DNA of 64,000 nucleotides from Lewinella sp050633125 (GTDB lineage Bacteria > Bacteroidota > Bacteroidia > Chitinophagales > Saprospiraceae), in contig NZ_JBOEFX010000048.1 in the NCBI RefSeq assembly GCF_050633125.1, positions 10,767 to 74,766 on the forward strand, in the 5' to 3' direction. The translations under genes were made by a program, and so were the position numbers. Below the pieces are notes generated by a model that was not told the DNA's origin, did no database searches, and worked only from the letters and a program-made list of their open reading frames with translations. Numbering within the stretch: the stretch's first letter is position 1; each line of letters starts with the position of its first letter. Of this stretch, positions 36,362 through 45,333 are shown in pieces.

Positions 36362-37207
36362 GTGAAAGAGATCAAACAGTTATTCCAAATTCGTTTTTTG
36401 TTACTTCTCGCAGGGGTATTACTACTCGTACCTTCCCTTACGGGACAAAAGCAGGTGCCAGAACCCACTCAGTACCTGATCAATGATTATGCAGGATTGC
36501 TCAATCGTTCGCAGGTCGTTGCCTTAGGGGATAAACTACGCGACTACGTAGGAGAAACCTCTACACAGATTGTCATTGTTACAGAAGAATCCCTGGAAGG
36601 AGACGATCCTTTTCAGTATGCTCAGCGATTGGCAACCAAATGGGGCATTGGTGGAGCGGGAAATGACAATGGTATTCTCCTCTATGTTTCAAAACAAGAC
36701 CGCCAAGTACGTATCCAAACCGGGCAAGGCACCGAGGGGTTCCTACCCGACATCACGGCGAAAAGAATTATTGAAAATATCATTGTCCCGGCCTTCCGCT
36801 CCGGTAATTATTACCAAGGCTTGGATCGGGCCACCGACGCCATCATGGACTTGGGGCGTGGCGAATATGAGGGCGATGGCTTCAGTAGCAATAACAAAGA
36901 GAGTGCTCCAGGTTGGATCATCATTGTATTCCTAATCCTCCTGATTCTGGTAATCTCTTGGCTTACCCATAATGATGACGATGACGACGATGGCGGTTAT
37001 TACCGTGGTGGTCGTTATGATATGCCAGAGCGGCGGCATCGTCGTCGCGGACGTACGATTATCTTCCCTGGAGGAGGAGGTTGGTCACGTGGCGGCGGAG
37101 GCGGAGGCAGTAGTGGCGGAGGTGGCTTTGGCGGCTTCGGTGGTGGCGGCTTCGGTGGTTTTGGAGGCGGAAGTTTCGGCGGAGGTGGTGCTGGCGGAAG
37201 TTGGTAA
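36362..37207 (+). CDS. YgcG-type TPM domain membrane protein with Gly-rich tail
   Basis: A 281-residue protein starting at GTG 36362, with a signal peptide to about residue 29. The TPM domain (~35-165) contains INDYAGLLNRSQ, QIVIVTEESLEGDDP, KWGIGGAGNDNGILLYVS and QTGQGTEGFLPD. A membrane segment near 183-200 is followed by a D-run, an arginine-rich patch and a Gly/Ser/Phe-rich tail ending GGSW. The layout is that of YgcG proteins, thought to work at the envelope together with LemA. It is 87 nt after the first TPM gene. Confidence 0.88.
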   Translation: MKEIKQLFQIRFLLLLAGVLLLVPSLTGQKQVPEPTQYLINDYAGLLNRSQVVALGDKLRDYVGETSTQIVIVTEESLEGDDPFQYAQRLATKWGIGGAGNDNGILLYVSKQDRQVRIQTGQGTEGFLPDITAKRIIENIIVPAFRSGNYYQGLDRATDAIMDLGRGEYEGDGFSSNNKESAPGWIIIVFLILLILVISWLTHNDDDDDDGGYYRGGRYDMPERRHRRRGRTIIFPGGGGWSRGGGGGGSSGGGGFGGFGGGGFGGFGGGSFGGGGAGGSW

Positions 37208-37250
37208 ATCAGTAAATATTAGAAAGGAATAATTCTAAAAAACAAAGAAC

Positions 37251-37580
37251 ATGGCAGTCGATCCAACATACGCTACTTATGTAGAAGAACAACTCTCAGA
37301 ATTCGGTGCAGTGGAGTTAAAGAAGATGTTTGGAGGCATGGGCATCTTCCACGAAGGGCTCATGTTTGGCATGATTGGAGGTGACACCTTTCGACTCAAA
37401 GTAGATGAATACAACCAGGCCGACTTTGAAAAACTAGGTATGCAGCCGTATGCTTCAAAAACGAAGAAAAAAGGTATGCCTTACTGGGAAGTTCCTGCGG
37501 AAATATTAGAAGACTGTACACTTCTAGCTGCATGGGCAAAAAAATCTTTTGCTGCTGCTCAGCGTTCTTCTAAAAAATAG
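37251..37580 (+). CDS. TfoX/Sxy N-terminal domain protein
   Basis: A 109-residue protein matching TfoX_N: VELKKMFGGMGIFHEGLMFGMI, then a TFRLKVDEYNQADFEKLG region and a MPYWEVPAEIL segment. Sxy/TfoX controls competence gene expression in gamma-proteobacteria, but short stand-alone TfoX_N proteins are common elsewhere and their role is not known. It lies 43 nt after the TPM gene and just before the SnoaL-like gene. Confidence 0.85.
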   Translation: MAVDPTYATYVEEQLSEFGAVELKKMFGGMGIFHEGLMFGMIGGDTFRLKVDEYNQADFEKLGMQPYASKTKKKGMPYWEVPAEILEDCTLLAAWAKKSFAAAQRSSKK

Positions 37581-37590
37581 ATTAGTACTA

Positions 37591-37962
37591 ATGTTGACCA
37601 ATAAAGAAAATGCAATTGCCTTTTACAAAATGGCATATGAAGGTAATCCTCGCAAAGCTGTGGAACTTTACGTTGGGGCAGAATATATCCAACACAATCC
37701 ACTGGTAGGTGATGGGCCTGAACCTTTTATTTCCTACTTTGAAAAAATGCAGGCGGAGTACCCTGATAAATCAATTGAATTTGTACGCGCAATCAGTGAA
37801 GGAGATTTGGTGGCTCTACACACGCACCAGGTTTGGCCAGGAAATGACGAGTACGTGACCATGGACTTTTTTCGTTTTGATGCTCGTGGAAAAATCGTTG
37901 AACATTGGGATGCTATGCAACAAATTCCAGACGAAACCCTAAATGGTAATACAATGTATTAG
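37591..37962 (+). CDS. SnoaL-like (NTF2-fold) protein
   Basis: A 123-residue protein from the ATG at 37591; the longer frame (37549) overlaps the preceding gene. AIAFYKMAYEGNPRKAVELYVGAEYIQHNP is typical of SnoaL-like domains, followed by HTHQVWPGND and GKIVEHWDAMQQIP. This cone-shaped fold holds small molecules in polyketide cyclases and many uncharacterised enzymes. No function can be assigned. Confidence 0.85.
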   Translation: MLTNKENAIAFYKMAYEGNPRKAVELYVGAEYIQHNPLVGDGPEPFISYFEKMQAEYPDKSIEFVRAISEGDLVALHTHQVWPGNDEYVTMDFFRFDARGKIVEHWDAMQQIPDETLNGNTMY

Positions 37963-38013
37963 AGGTATAGCGAGTTGAATTTGATGGGTCATAATTGTTT
38001 TCAGATATACGCC

Positions 38014-39315
38014 ATGATGATACATTTCAACATAAAGTGGGTAGCTTTAATCCTCCCGATGATTATTTTGGGAATTTTCACCTGTTCCCCTAAGCTAGAA
38101 TCTCGCTTACTTTCAGCCGAAGAAATGGGCATTCTGCCCACTGCTTTTGATGCTACTCCCCAAAATCGACGAGTAGATCCTCGCGACCCTTGTACCAATC
38201 AGGATAATTACATCATGGACACCACTCGTTTGGAGGATTATCCCATGCAGTATATCCGGATAAACATCCACTGGATGAATAGTGAAGATGGAAAGCAGAA
38301 CATTCCGGAAACAGAAGCAAAAGCGCACACGCAAAGGATCGTTGACGCCATGAATTATGCGCTGATCAACAATAAAAAAATGTTCCTGCCCATCGGTAAT
38401 ACTACACCGGTACATCCCATTAATTTTCGCTACGTGCTTACCGGCCGGCCTGATGACCCGGAGGATGATGGCATCTATTATCATTATGATGACTCTCTTT
38501 ACTACTACGTACATTTTCGTAAAAAAGACTCTAACTTGTACGACCGTACCGTATTTGACAAATACGGCGTGCAACTGGATACTGTACTTAATTTCTTCAT
38601 GATGCCACATCAACCCGATAGTGTGGCTTCGCCTACCTACCAGGCTGACAACGTAGGTGTAGCGTTGCGAAACGCGCTAAAAGTTGCAGCTCCCTGGAAA
38701 GAAGACTTTGCCCGTGATCCTAAAAACACGCACTGGCGCTACCGGGGTGTGATCAACCACGAGGTGGGGCATATTTTGGGTATTAGCCACGCCTGGAGCC
38801 GTGGGGATGGATGCGACGATACACCGGTACACCCTAATCGATGTTACAGTACGGGCTCCGGGCCAGGTTGCGACACGTTGGCATCCAATAATGTGATGGA
38901 TTACAATTCGCTACAATTAGCGTGGACGCCTTGCCAAATAGCGAAAGTGAATCGCCGATTTGCAAACGCCAGGTACCTGCAACGGCAATTTCTGGAACCT
39001 CGTTGGTGTACCCGAAACCCCGAAATGGACATGACGATCCAGGACGAGGTCGATTGGCCCAGTATGCATGATCTTCACGGGAATCTGACGATTGCCGCTG
39101 GGGCACGGTTGACTATCCGCTGCCGGGTTTCGATCCCAGCCGATGGATTGGTGACCATTCAGCCCGGCGGTGAGCTCATTATTGATGGTGGTTATCTCCA
39201 CCAAGATTGCGGAGGTACCTGGCAAGGGATTCGCGTAGAAAAGAACGGCCAACAAGAAGGTACTTTGACGTTAGTCAACGGAGGGGAGGTTCTTGATGTA
39301 GAAACCAGTCGCTAA
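38014..39315 (+). CDS. Pappalysin-like (M43-type) metalloprotease, likely lipoprotein, short version
   Basis: A 433-residue protein from the ATG at 38014 (38017 also possible), with a signal sequence ending in a likely lipobox LGIFTC. The zinc site is HEVGHILGISHAW (HExxHxxGxxH), and NNVMDYNSLQLAW is the Met-turn. The last ~75 residues (LTIAAGARLTIRC and GGTWQGIRVEKNG) match the start of the beta-helix in the larger protease at 28-32 kb, then the frame stops, with no T9SS domain. It looks like a shortened relative of that protein. The VOC gene begins 12 nt later. Confidence 0.8.
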   Translation: MMIHFNIKWVALILPMIILGIFTCSPKLESRLLSAEEMGILPTAFDATPQNRRVDPRDPCTNQDNYIMDTTRLEDYPMQYIRINIHWMNSEDGKQNIPETEAKAHTQRIVDAMNYALINNKKMFLPIGNTTPVHPINFRYVLTGRPDDPEDDGIYYHYDDSLYYYVHFRKKDSNLYDRTVFDKYGVQLDTVLNFFMMPHQPDSVASPTYQADNVGVALRNALKVAAPWKEDFARDPKNTHWRYRGVINHEVGHILGISHAWSRGDGCDDTPVHPNRCYSTGSGPGCDTLASNNVMDYNSLQLAWTPCQIAKVNRRFANARYLQRQFLEPRWCTRNPEMDMTIQDEVDWPSMHDLHGNLTIAAGARLTIRCRVSIPADGLVTIQPGGELIIDGGYLHQDCGGTWQGIRVEKNGQQEGTLTLVNGGEVLDVETSR

Positions 39316-39327
39316 GTAAAAACAAAA

Positions 39328-39753
39328 ATGATGGCAAAAGGAAGAATTACCGGCATTGGTGGCGTCTTTTTTCAGTGCGACGATCCCAATAAAATGCGAG
39401 AATGGTATGCTGAAAACTTCGGTTTAACGACTGATGAATACGGAGCCTTGTTTGAATTCCGCAAAGCAACAGCCCCTGATGAAGTTGCGTACCTACAATG
39501 GTCAACCATGTCAAGAGGTTCAGACCATTTCAAGCCGTCGAAAAGTCCGTTTATGATTAATTATCGGGTGGAAAACATCGAAGCATTGGTGGAACAACTT
39601 CAAGCCTCTGGTCACGAGATGCTGGATGAAATCGCCGTGTATGATTACGGGAAATTCGTTCATCTCCTTGACCCAGAAGGCAATAAGATAGAACTATGGG
39701 AGCCCGTAGATCGGGTTTTCACGGAATATTCTCAAGGGCGGGCCAATAAGTAA
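39328..39753 (+). CDS. VOC (glyoxalase/bleomycin resistance) family protein
   Basis: A 141-residue protein with the VOC fold. GIGGVFFQCDDPNKMREWYAENFG is the first beta-alpha unit, and YDYGKFVHLLDPEGNKIELWEP is the metal-binding second half, with the C-terminal Glu ligand in IELWEP. These metalloenzymes do isomerisation, epoxide opening or ring cleavage; the substrate cannot be told from sequence. It is convergent with the alkaline phosphatase gene. Confidence 0.88.
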   Translation: MMAKGRITGIGGVFFQCDDPNKMREWYAENFGLTTDEYGALFEFRKATAPDEVAYLQWSTMSRGSDHFKPSKSPFMINYRVENIEALVEQLQASGHEMLDEIAVYDYGKFVHLLDPEGNKIELWEPVDRVFTEYSQGRANK

Positions 39754-39766
39754 CAGGCCTTCCTTA

Positions 39767-40930
39767 TTACTCCGTTGCTTTATTCATAAAACCAAAAGCA
39801 TCCCTCATTTTGTAGTAGATTTCGGTATTCTCGTAGATACCATTGAACAGCTCTGAACCAGGGCCGTAAGCAAATACAGGAATAAGTGCGGCTGTATGGT
39901 AATCGCTGGTAAATGCACCAATAATACTGTCGTGGGTAGATCCTGGGTTGATGGCATACCCCCCTGTCTCGTGATCAGCCGTAACAATGACGAGTGTATT
40001 TCCGTCCTTAGCAGCAAAATCCAGTACTGCTCCAATCGTATTATCGAAGTCGATCATCTCTGTAATGATGTACTGAGAATTATTGGCATGGCCACCCCAG
40101 TCGATTTGTGCTCCTTCGATCATTAGGAAAAAGCCCGCGTCTTTGGTATGCTTATCCAAAAAATCACAGGCCATGATGCTTGCTGGCTTCAGGTAGGTAC
40201 GCCCTTGTTCCACCGTTAATGGGTCACTATCAGCTGTGAGGTACGCAAAATTTGTTTGGTAATTTACGTTGACCCTATCCAATGATTTTTCGAAATAATT
40301 GCTAACCTGATAGCCTTTGGCTTTGAGTTCAGCAAGCAAATCTCGCTCATCCTCCCTGCGGTCAAAATATTTCTTCCCCCCTCCAATAAACAAGTCTATA
40401 TCTGTTTTAAGAAAATCAGCTGCAATAGCTTCATAGTAACTGCGCTGCGCCTGATGCGCGATAAAAGAAGCTGGTGTCGCATGTACAATAGTAGAAGTGG
40501 AAACCATACCTGTAGCTAAGCCATTAGCTTCAGCTTCCTCAAGTATGGTATAAAGCGCCATAGAATCATTGTCAACCCCTATCGCACCATTGTAAGTTTT
40601 CTGACCTGCACTAAAAGCCGTCGCTCCTGCAGCTGAATCTGTTATCAGATTGTCTGAACTGTAGGATTTATGCAAGCCAATAACGGGAAATCTTTCCAGG
40701 TTCAACATATTGCCGTTGCTATACATACCAGCGGTTATTTGGGTAAGGCCCATACCATCACCAATCATTAAAATAATATTAGTGGGCCGTTCGGCTGGAC
40801 TAAGTTTAGGGCTCCTACTAAGCGTAGTCGCAGTCGTAGATGTTGTCGTCTTGGTCGTTGTCTTCGAAGACTCGCAGGCACTCCCCAGACAACAAACAGC
40901 AGTCAGAAAAGCAATACTCCATTTAAGCAT
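39767..40930 (-). CDS. Alkaline phosphatase, lipoprotein
   Basis: A 387-residue periplasmic or surface enzyme from the ATG at 40930, with a lipoprotein signal (TAVCCLGSAC). A Thr-rich linker (TTTKTTTSTTATTL) precedes the catalytic domain. Metal and nucleophile sites are visible: LMIGDGMG (Asp), DSAAGATAFSAG with the nucleophilic Ser, EGAQIDWGGHANN, and VTADHETGG. It releases phosphate from monoesters. No Pho box was identified. The dprA gene is 42 nt upstream in the same direction. Confidence 0.93.
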   Translation of the reverse strand: MLKWSIAFLTAVCCLGSACESSKTTTKTTTSTTATTLSRSPKLSPAERPTNIILMIGDGMGLTQITAGMYSNGNMLNLERFPVIGLHKSYSSDNLITDSAAGATAFSAGQKTYNGAIGVDNDSMALYTILEEAEANGLATGMVSTSTIVHATPASFIAHQAQRSYYEAIAADFLKTDIDLFIGGGKKYFDRREDERDLLAELKAKGYQVSNYFEKSLDRVNVNYQTNFAYLTADSDPLTVEQGRTYLKPASIMACDFLDKHTKDAGFFLMIEGAQIDWGGHANNSQYIITEMIDFDNTIGAVLDFAAKDGNTLVIVTADHETGGYAINPGSTHDSIIGAFTSDYHTAALIPVFAYGPGSELFNGIYENTEIYYKMRDAFGFMNKATE

Positions 40931-40972
40931 GTTCAATAATTTTAGTTGATAAAGAAATGTCAAACGAAGCTT

Positions 40973-42070
40973 TTATCTTATCAACATGTAGCGTTTACCG
41001 GGTAAGGTGCGTATCAAGCCTTTACATTCTATTTCCAATAAAACGGTGGCCAAGATGCCTGCTGGTAATTGGGAATCAATGCTTAAGCGATCGATAGGTA
41101 GGTTTTCATGTTCCTTTAGCAAAGCTACGACTAATTTTTCATCTTCACTTAAGGTTTCAAAGAGTTGAAGTTGTTCCGCAGGAGGTTTGTTATGTGCGTC
41201 CCAACGCATGACATATCCTATATCGCTAGCGGATTCCAAGAGAGCGGCCTTATGGGTTTTAATGAGCCAATTGCAGCCAGCTGAGGTCTTATCATGTAGC
41301 CGACCTGGGACTGCAAACACATCACGATTGAAACTATTAGCGTATTCTACAGTGATGATGGAGCCTCCTTTCCGGGCTGTTTCTACGACAATAAGTGCAT
41401 CGCAAAGGCCAGCTACAATCCGATTTCGCATTGGAAAATGACGGGGGTCTGCTTTGGTTGTAAAAGGATATTCCGTGAGTAATCCACCGTTTTCAAGCAT
41501 AGCCTGAGCCACTTTTTTATGGCGAGCAGGATAAAGGTGCTGCAAACCATGCCCCAATACACCTATTGTAGGTAGCTGGTACTGGAGGGCTGCACGATGC
41601 GCCGCAATATCAATACCATAGGCAAGCCCTGAAATGATCATAGGCTGATAAGGAGCCAACTCTTCCACCAATCTTTCTACCTGAATCAGGCCTTGAGTAG
41701 AGGGTTGCCGAGTACCAATGATACCGACCGTACGTAAATTATTAAATGGGCAACTCCCTTTGTAGTACAAAAGAATCGGAGCCTGATCTATCCGGCGGAG
41801 TCGTTCCGGGTACTCAGGATCTTTGATAAACAAGGGTGTGATGTGGTAGCGTTCCATCCAATACAACTGCCGCTCAGCCAGCCGAAGTGCTTCGCCCTGG
41901 CAAATACTCCGGGCAATCGCTTCGGTGATACCAGAAAATGTAGCCAACTCGCGTGGACGGGCTTCGAAAATAGATCTTGCATCACCAAAATGAGAAAGTA
42001 ATAGGCGTGCGGTAATAGGACCTACCCTCTCAATGAGGGAAAGTGCTACTTGATAAAGTAGATTTTCCAT
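40973..42070 (-). CDS. dprA: DNA-processing protein DprA
   Basis: A 365-residue protein that loads RecA on incoming single-stranded DNA during natural transformation. An N-terminal HhH/SAM-like region (IERVGPITARLLLSHFG), a Rossmann-like core with the GIIGTRQP motif and SGLAYGIDIAAHRAAL, and a C-terminal winged helix (LPIDRLSIDSQLPAGILATVLLEIECKGLI) are all present. Length is normal. In Bacteroidota it also occurs in species with no known competence. Confidence 0.95.
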   Translation of the reverse strand: MENLLYQVALSLIERVGPITARLLLSHFGDARSIFEARPRELATFSGITEAIARSICQGEALRLAERQLYWMERYHITPLFIKDPEYPERLRRIDQAPILLYYKGSCPFNNLRTVGIIGTRQPSTQGLIQVERLVEELAPYQPMIISGLAYGIDIAAHRAALQYQLPTIGVLGHGLQHLYPARHKKVAQAMLENGGLLTEYPFTTKADPRHFPMRNRIVAGLCDALIVVETARKGGSIITVEYANSFNRDVFAVPGRLHDKTSAGCNWLIKTHKAALLESASDIGYVMRWDAHNKPPAEQLQLFETLSEDEKLVVALLKEHENLPIDRLSIDSQLPAGILATVLLEIECKGLIRTLPGKRYMLIR

Positions 42071-42218
42071 AAATGTTGATCAATGGCCAGAAATGGGGTA
42101 GAAAACCTATGAAAAAGATGAATTACCGCTGATAATCCCTTTCGGCGCGTTTTATTAATGCATAAAATTACTAATTTTGGTATAAATAATAATCGTTTAC
42201 GTACTAAATGTTGGTAAA

Positions 42219-42755
42219 ATGGCCCAAGAAAAAGCTCCACGTCTGGTAAAAGCACAGTTTATTTTGTTCGGTGTGCTCTTATTGATCTTCTTTGTATGGG
42301 CCAGCCGCAGCTGCAACCGAAGTACAGCAGAAGCCGAAACAGAACAAATCACCAACGAGGCTACAGCCCGGGCAGACAGCCTGGCTGCTTTATTGGAAGC
42401 CACTCAGGCGAATACTCCACCGCCTCCACCGGCAGATAACAGCGTTCAACGCGACACCCTGCGTGGCGGGCAAATGCAACTGATTCGGGAAAGGGTCACT
42501 CCTCTTTACGTTACCATCGAGAACTTGGCTATGCGCAAAGGACCAGGACTTAATTTTGAGATCCTCAGTCGGCTAAAACTATACGAAGAGGTCAAGTTTC
42601 TTAATGAAGTAACCCTCACCCGAGACTCTATCAAACTGGGTACCATCACTGCTGTTGAGCCCTGGGTAAAAATCCGTAATGAGAAAGGTCGCGACGGCTG
42701 GGTGTACGGCGCCGGTGTCGAGTACTATAAGTACAAATTTGAGGGGCTAGATTAG
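42219..42755 (+). CDS. Membrane-anchored SH3-domain protein
   Basis: A 178-residue protein with one N-terminal membrane segment (~14-30, ILFGVLLLIFFVWA), a charged helical and Pro-rich linker (PPPPPA), and a C-terminal bacterial SH3 domain (~95-170): NLAMRKGPGLNFEILSRLK, then EPWVKIRNEKGRDGWVYG. Such SH3b domains often bind peptidoglycan. It is divergent from dprA and convergent with the glucosaminidase gene, which could mean a shared role at the cell wall. Confidence 0.8.
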   Translation: MAQEKAPRLVKAQFILFGVLLLIFFVWASRSCNRSTAEAETEQITNEATARADSLAALLEATQANTPPPPPADNSVQRDTLRGGQMQLIRERVTPLYVTIENLAMRKGPGLNFEILSRLKLYEEVKFLNEVTLTRDSIKLGTITAVEPWVKIRNEKGRDGWVYGAGVEYYKYKFEGLD

Positions 42756-42893
42756 AGCTTGTTGGGGAATTCCATTTGGTGAAATACGAATGAACAAAAT
42801 ATTTGACTAAACCCTCTTGGTGCTTCCTGATTACCAGGGAATTAAGAACCTTAATTCATTGATAATCAGGAAGCAAATCCCCCAACAAGCTCT
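42754..42893. repeat. Nested three-level inverted repeat between convergent genes
   Basis: An outer 14-bp repeat (AGAGCTTGTTGGGG at 42754-42767 with its complement at 42880-42893), a middle 13-bp pair (TGCTTCCTGATTA at 42821-42833 and 42863-42875) and an inner 8-bp hairpin (GAATTAAG AAC CTTAATTC at 42839-42857). All stems are perfect. The outer arms touch both stop codons. It can serve as a two-way terminator and looks like a small inserted element. Confidence 0.8.
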
Positions 42894-43639
42894 TAAGCGT
42901 CAAACCGTCCCAATTGAAACTTATCAATGAGCTCCAAAAGTTGCTCTGCCAGTCTTTTAGTGGTATTGGTAGGACTTTCGTCCAGGGCTTTAGCCCAAGT
43001 TTGGTATGGTTTTCCAGACAACTGGCGCAAACTAGCATGCTGGCCGGTAGTATAGAATAAACTGTGGTCTCGGAAGCTCATCCAGGCATTGTCATAACGA
43101 CGCAAACACTCCCCTTTCTCACCGTCTTGGGTTTGGCCCTGCCAATCATCGGTGCAGGGTAGACAGAAGTAATTATTTCCCTTACCCACCAAAGGATTAA
43201 GTCCGGCCTGACTATACAGCAGACTATGAGCAAGCGTAATACTGGCAGGGATGCCAAATTTTTCCTGCTCGGCTTCTGCTACATGAGAAAAACGCTGAAT
43301 AAATTCATCGATTTGTATTTCTTCTATTCTATTTAGTCGTAGGATTAAGTACTTGGAATCATCGGTTCCCCAAGAAGGAAGGAAGTTAAACCGATTCGTC
43401 GCTTGGGGCTGAATTTCACTATTATCGGTAAGCGTTTCCTTTCTTACTTGACGACGGCTCTGGTACTCTTCCAGTGGCTGAGTAGCAGGATTCTCCGGAG
43501 CCTGGATGTTAATATTAAAAGACAAGTCTTTACTGAGTACAGCATAAAGCGCCAGGAAGACGAGTCCTATTTTAAACCAATGTTGGCTCAGTACAGGCCA
43601 CAGCCTGCCCAGCACGAACGAACGTGTTTCATTTTTCAT
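42893..43639 (-). CDS. Glucosaminidase (FlgJ/LytF-like peptidoglycan hydrolase)
   Basis: A 248-residue protein from the ATG at 43639 (MKNETRSFVLG). A membrane segment (~14-31) is followed by a linker and a glucosaminidase domain: FSHVAEAEQEKFGIPASITLAHSLLYSQAGLNPLVGKGNNYFC, and DDWQGQ with an RRYDNAWMSFRDHSLFY segment. In the family a catalytic Glu follows the AQ(A/S)xLES motif; here the corresponding stretch reads LAHSLLYSQAG without a clear Glu, so activity is open. It probably cleaves peptidoglycan glycan strands in the periplasm. Confidence 0.82.
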   Translation of the reverse strand: MKNETRSFVLGRLWPVLSQHWFKIGLVFLALYAVLSKDLSFNINIQAPENPATQPLEEYQSRRQVRKETLTDNSEIQPQATNRFNFLPSWGTDDSKYLILRLNRIEEIQIDEFIQRFSHVAEAEQEKFGIPASITLAHSLLYSQAGLNPLVGKGNNYFCLPCTDDWQGQTQDGEKGECLRRYDNAWMSFRDHSLFYTTGQHASLRQLSGKPYQTWAKALDESPTNTTKRLAEQLLELIDKFQLGRFDA

Positions 43640-43812
43640 GGCTGATTTTTTTTGAATACTGGTCACAGAAAAATGCTGGACCTCAAAGTAATAATACAAA
43701 TTTAAACCAAATTGTTTTAAAAAGAAACATTTTGCAAAGTTTTTGTTTTTTACACAACAACTATCTTCGCACAAATGCACTGCTCAAAAAATAAAAAATA
43801 CCAAGCAACAGT

Positions 43813-45081
43813 ATGCGAATTCTACTTTTGGGTAATGGCGGCCGCGAACACGCCTTCGCCTGGAAACTAAGCCAAAGTCCAGCTTGCCAAGCCTTATTTA
43901 TTGCTCCAGGTAATGCCGGGACAAAGCAACATGGCATTAACCTCGCAATTAGTCCAAATGATTTCCCCGCAGTCAAGGCTGCCGTACTGGAAAACCAGGT
44001 CGATTTGGTCATCTGCGGACCTGAAGAACCTCTTGTCCGAGGAATTCAGGATTATTTTGCTGCTGATCCTGATTTGAAGGAGGTCTTATTTATGGGGCCA
44101 AGCCAAGCAGGTGCACAACTAGAAGGCAGTAAAGCTTTTGCCAAAGCCTTTATGGATGATCAAGATATCCCTACGGCTGCCTACCGGGAATTCACCGTTG
44201 ACCAATTGGAAGATGGATTGAATTACCTCGCTGAGCAACCCGCCCCTTATGTCCTGAAAGCAGATGGCTTGGCCGCAGGCAAGGGGGTATTGATTCTAGA
44301 TGATGTTATGGAAGCCCAGGCAGAACTCCGAGCTATGCTGGAAGGGAAATTTGGAGAAGCATCAGCAACTGTTGTTGTCGAGGAGTTCCTTTCTGGAATA
44401 GAGTTTTCTGTTTTTGTTTTCACCGATGGCAAAGACTACAAGGTCTTACCTGTCGCAAAGGATTATAAGCGTATTGGTGCTGGAGATACGGGGCTTAACA
44501 CAGGAGGTATGGGCTCTGTTTCACATCCTCCTTTTGTTGATAAAGAGATGATGCAGAAAGTTGAAGCCCGAATAATCAAGCCTACTATTGAAGGCTTACA
44601 GCAACAGCAACTAGGCTACCGTGGTGTTGTTTTCATTGGCCTCATCAGCGTAGAAGACGAGCCTTTCGTTATTGAATACAACTGCCGGATGGGCGACCCG
44701 GAGACCCAATCAGTATTCCCTCGCCTAAAGACTGACCTTGTAGAATTATGCCGTGCTACGGCTGCCGGAGAGTTGGGGGAAGTAGCTATCGAGATCGACG
44801 AGCGTTCTGTTGCTTCTGTTATTTTAGTCTCTGGTGGTTATCCCGGCGGTTACGAAAAGGGCAAAGTTATTACAGGATTGGAGAAGGTAGAAGGAAGCCT
44901 TGTTTTCCAAGCCGGTGTTCGTGAGGAATCCGGGCAGTTATTGACCAATGGTGGCCGCGTTTTAGCAGTAACGTCTTATGGAGAAACCTTCCAAGAGGCT
45001 CTAGGGACTTCTTTGGCGAATGCCGCTAAGATTGAGTTTGACGGTGTTTATTACCGGGAAGACATTGGGTTTGACCTCTAA
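43813..45081 (+). CDS. purD: Phosphoribosylamine--glycine ligase (GAR synthetase)
   Basis: A 422-residue ATP-grasp enzyme that joins glycine to phosphoribosylamine in the second step of purine synthesis. MRILLLGNGGREHAFAWKL is the standard N-terminus, ending with FMGPSQAGAQLEGSKAFAK. ATP-grasp motifs include LKADGLAAGKGV and EYNCRMGDPETQ with the metal-binding Glu/Asn. Length is normal. Transcription ends at a strong hairpin 20 nt downstream. Confidence 0.97.
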   Translation: MRILLLGNGGREHAFAWKLSQSPACQALFIAPGNAGTKQHGINLAISPNDFPAVKAAVLENQVDLVICGPEEPLVRGIQDYFAADPDLKEVLFMGPSQAGAQLEGSKAFAKAFMDDQDIPTAAYREFTVDQLEDGLNYLAEQPAPYVLKADGLAAGKGVLILDDVMEAQAELRAMLEGKFGEASATVVVEEFLSGIEFSVFVFTDGKDYKVLPVAKDYKRIGAGDTGLNTGGMGSVSHPPFVDKEMMQKVEARIIKPTIEGLQQQQLGYRGVVFIGLISVEDEPFVIEYNCRMGDPETQSVFPRLKTDLVELCRATAAGELGEVAIEIDERSVASVILVSGGYPGGYEKGKVITGLEKVEGSLVFQAGVREESGQLLTNGGRVLAVTSYGETFQEALGTSLANAAKIEFDGVYYREDIGFDL

Positions 45082-45100
45082 TTAAAGAGAGGTTCTACGT

Positions 45101-45145
45101 AAAAAAAGCGGCGCTCAACTAAAGTTGAACGCCGCTTTTATTTAT
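45101..45145. terminator. Bidirectional intrinsic terminator between purD and tRNA-Leu
   Basis: A GCGGCG / CGCCGC stem extended by TCAAC / GTTGA across one mismatch, loop TAAA, flanked by A-run on the left and TTTTATTT on the right. It can end both purD (plus) and the tRNA transcript (minus). Confidence 0.85.
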
Positions 45146-45150
45146 TGGTG

Positions 45151-45234
45151 TGCCCAGAACAGGACTTGAACCTGCATGCCCTTGCGAGCACCAGCCCCTC
45201 AAGCTGGCGTGTCTACCAATTTCACCACCTGGGC
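45151..45234 (-). tRNA. tRNA-Leu (anticodon GAG)
   Basis: Read on the minus strand, a GCCCAGG acceptor arm, D arm with AAATTGGTAGAC, anticodon stem CCAGC with loop TTGAGGG (anticodon GAG), a long class II variable arm, and a TTCAAGT T loop with matching stem. The type II variable arm and anticodon agree on leucine. The 3' CCA is not encoded. No integrase or duplicate 3' end was seen nearby. Confidence 0.95.
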
Positions 45235-45333
45235 AACTGTATTTTGATGAAGAAACTTCTTTCTTCTTCCAAAAGTTTCGCAAAGATAGAAAAAGCGCTG
45301 ATTTTACAAATAATGATGCAAAAAAAAACTGTA

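Noticed and set aside
36972..37232. An 86-residue plus-strand frame in the TPM gene tail
   Set aside because: It is a shifted reading of the Gly-rich tail of the YgcG-type gene.
42754..42893. Structured RNA gene or riboswitch
   Set aside because: The stems are best explained as an inverted repeat or terminator; no known RNA family pattern was seen.
45151..45234. tRNA-Leu as an integration site for a mobile element
   Set aside because: No integrase, no duplicated tRNA 3' end and ordinary genes on both sides.
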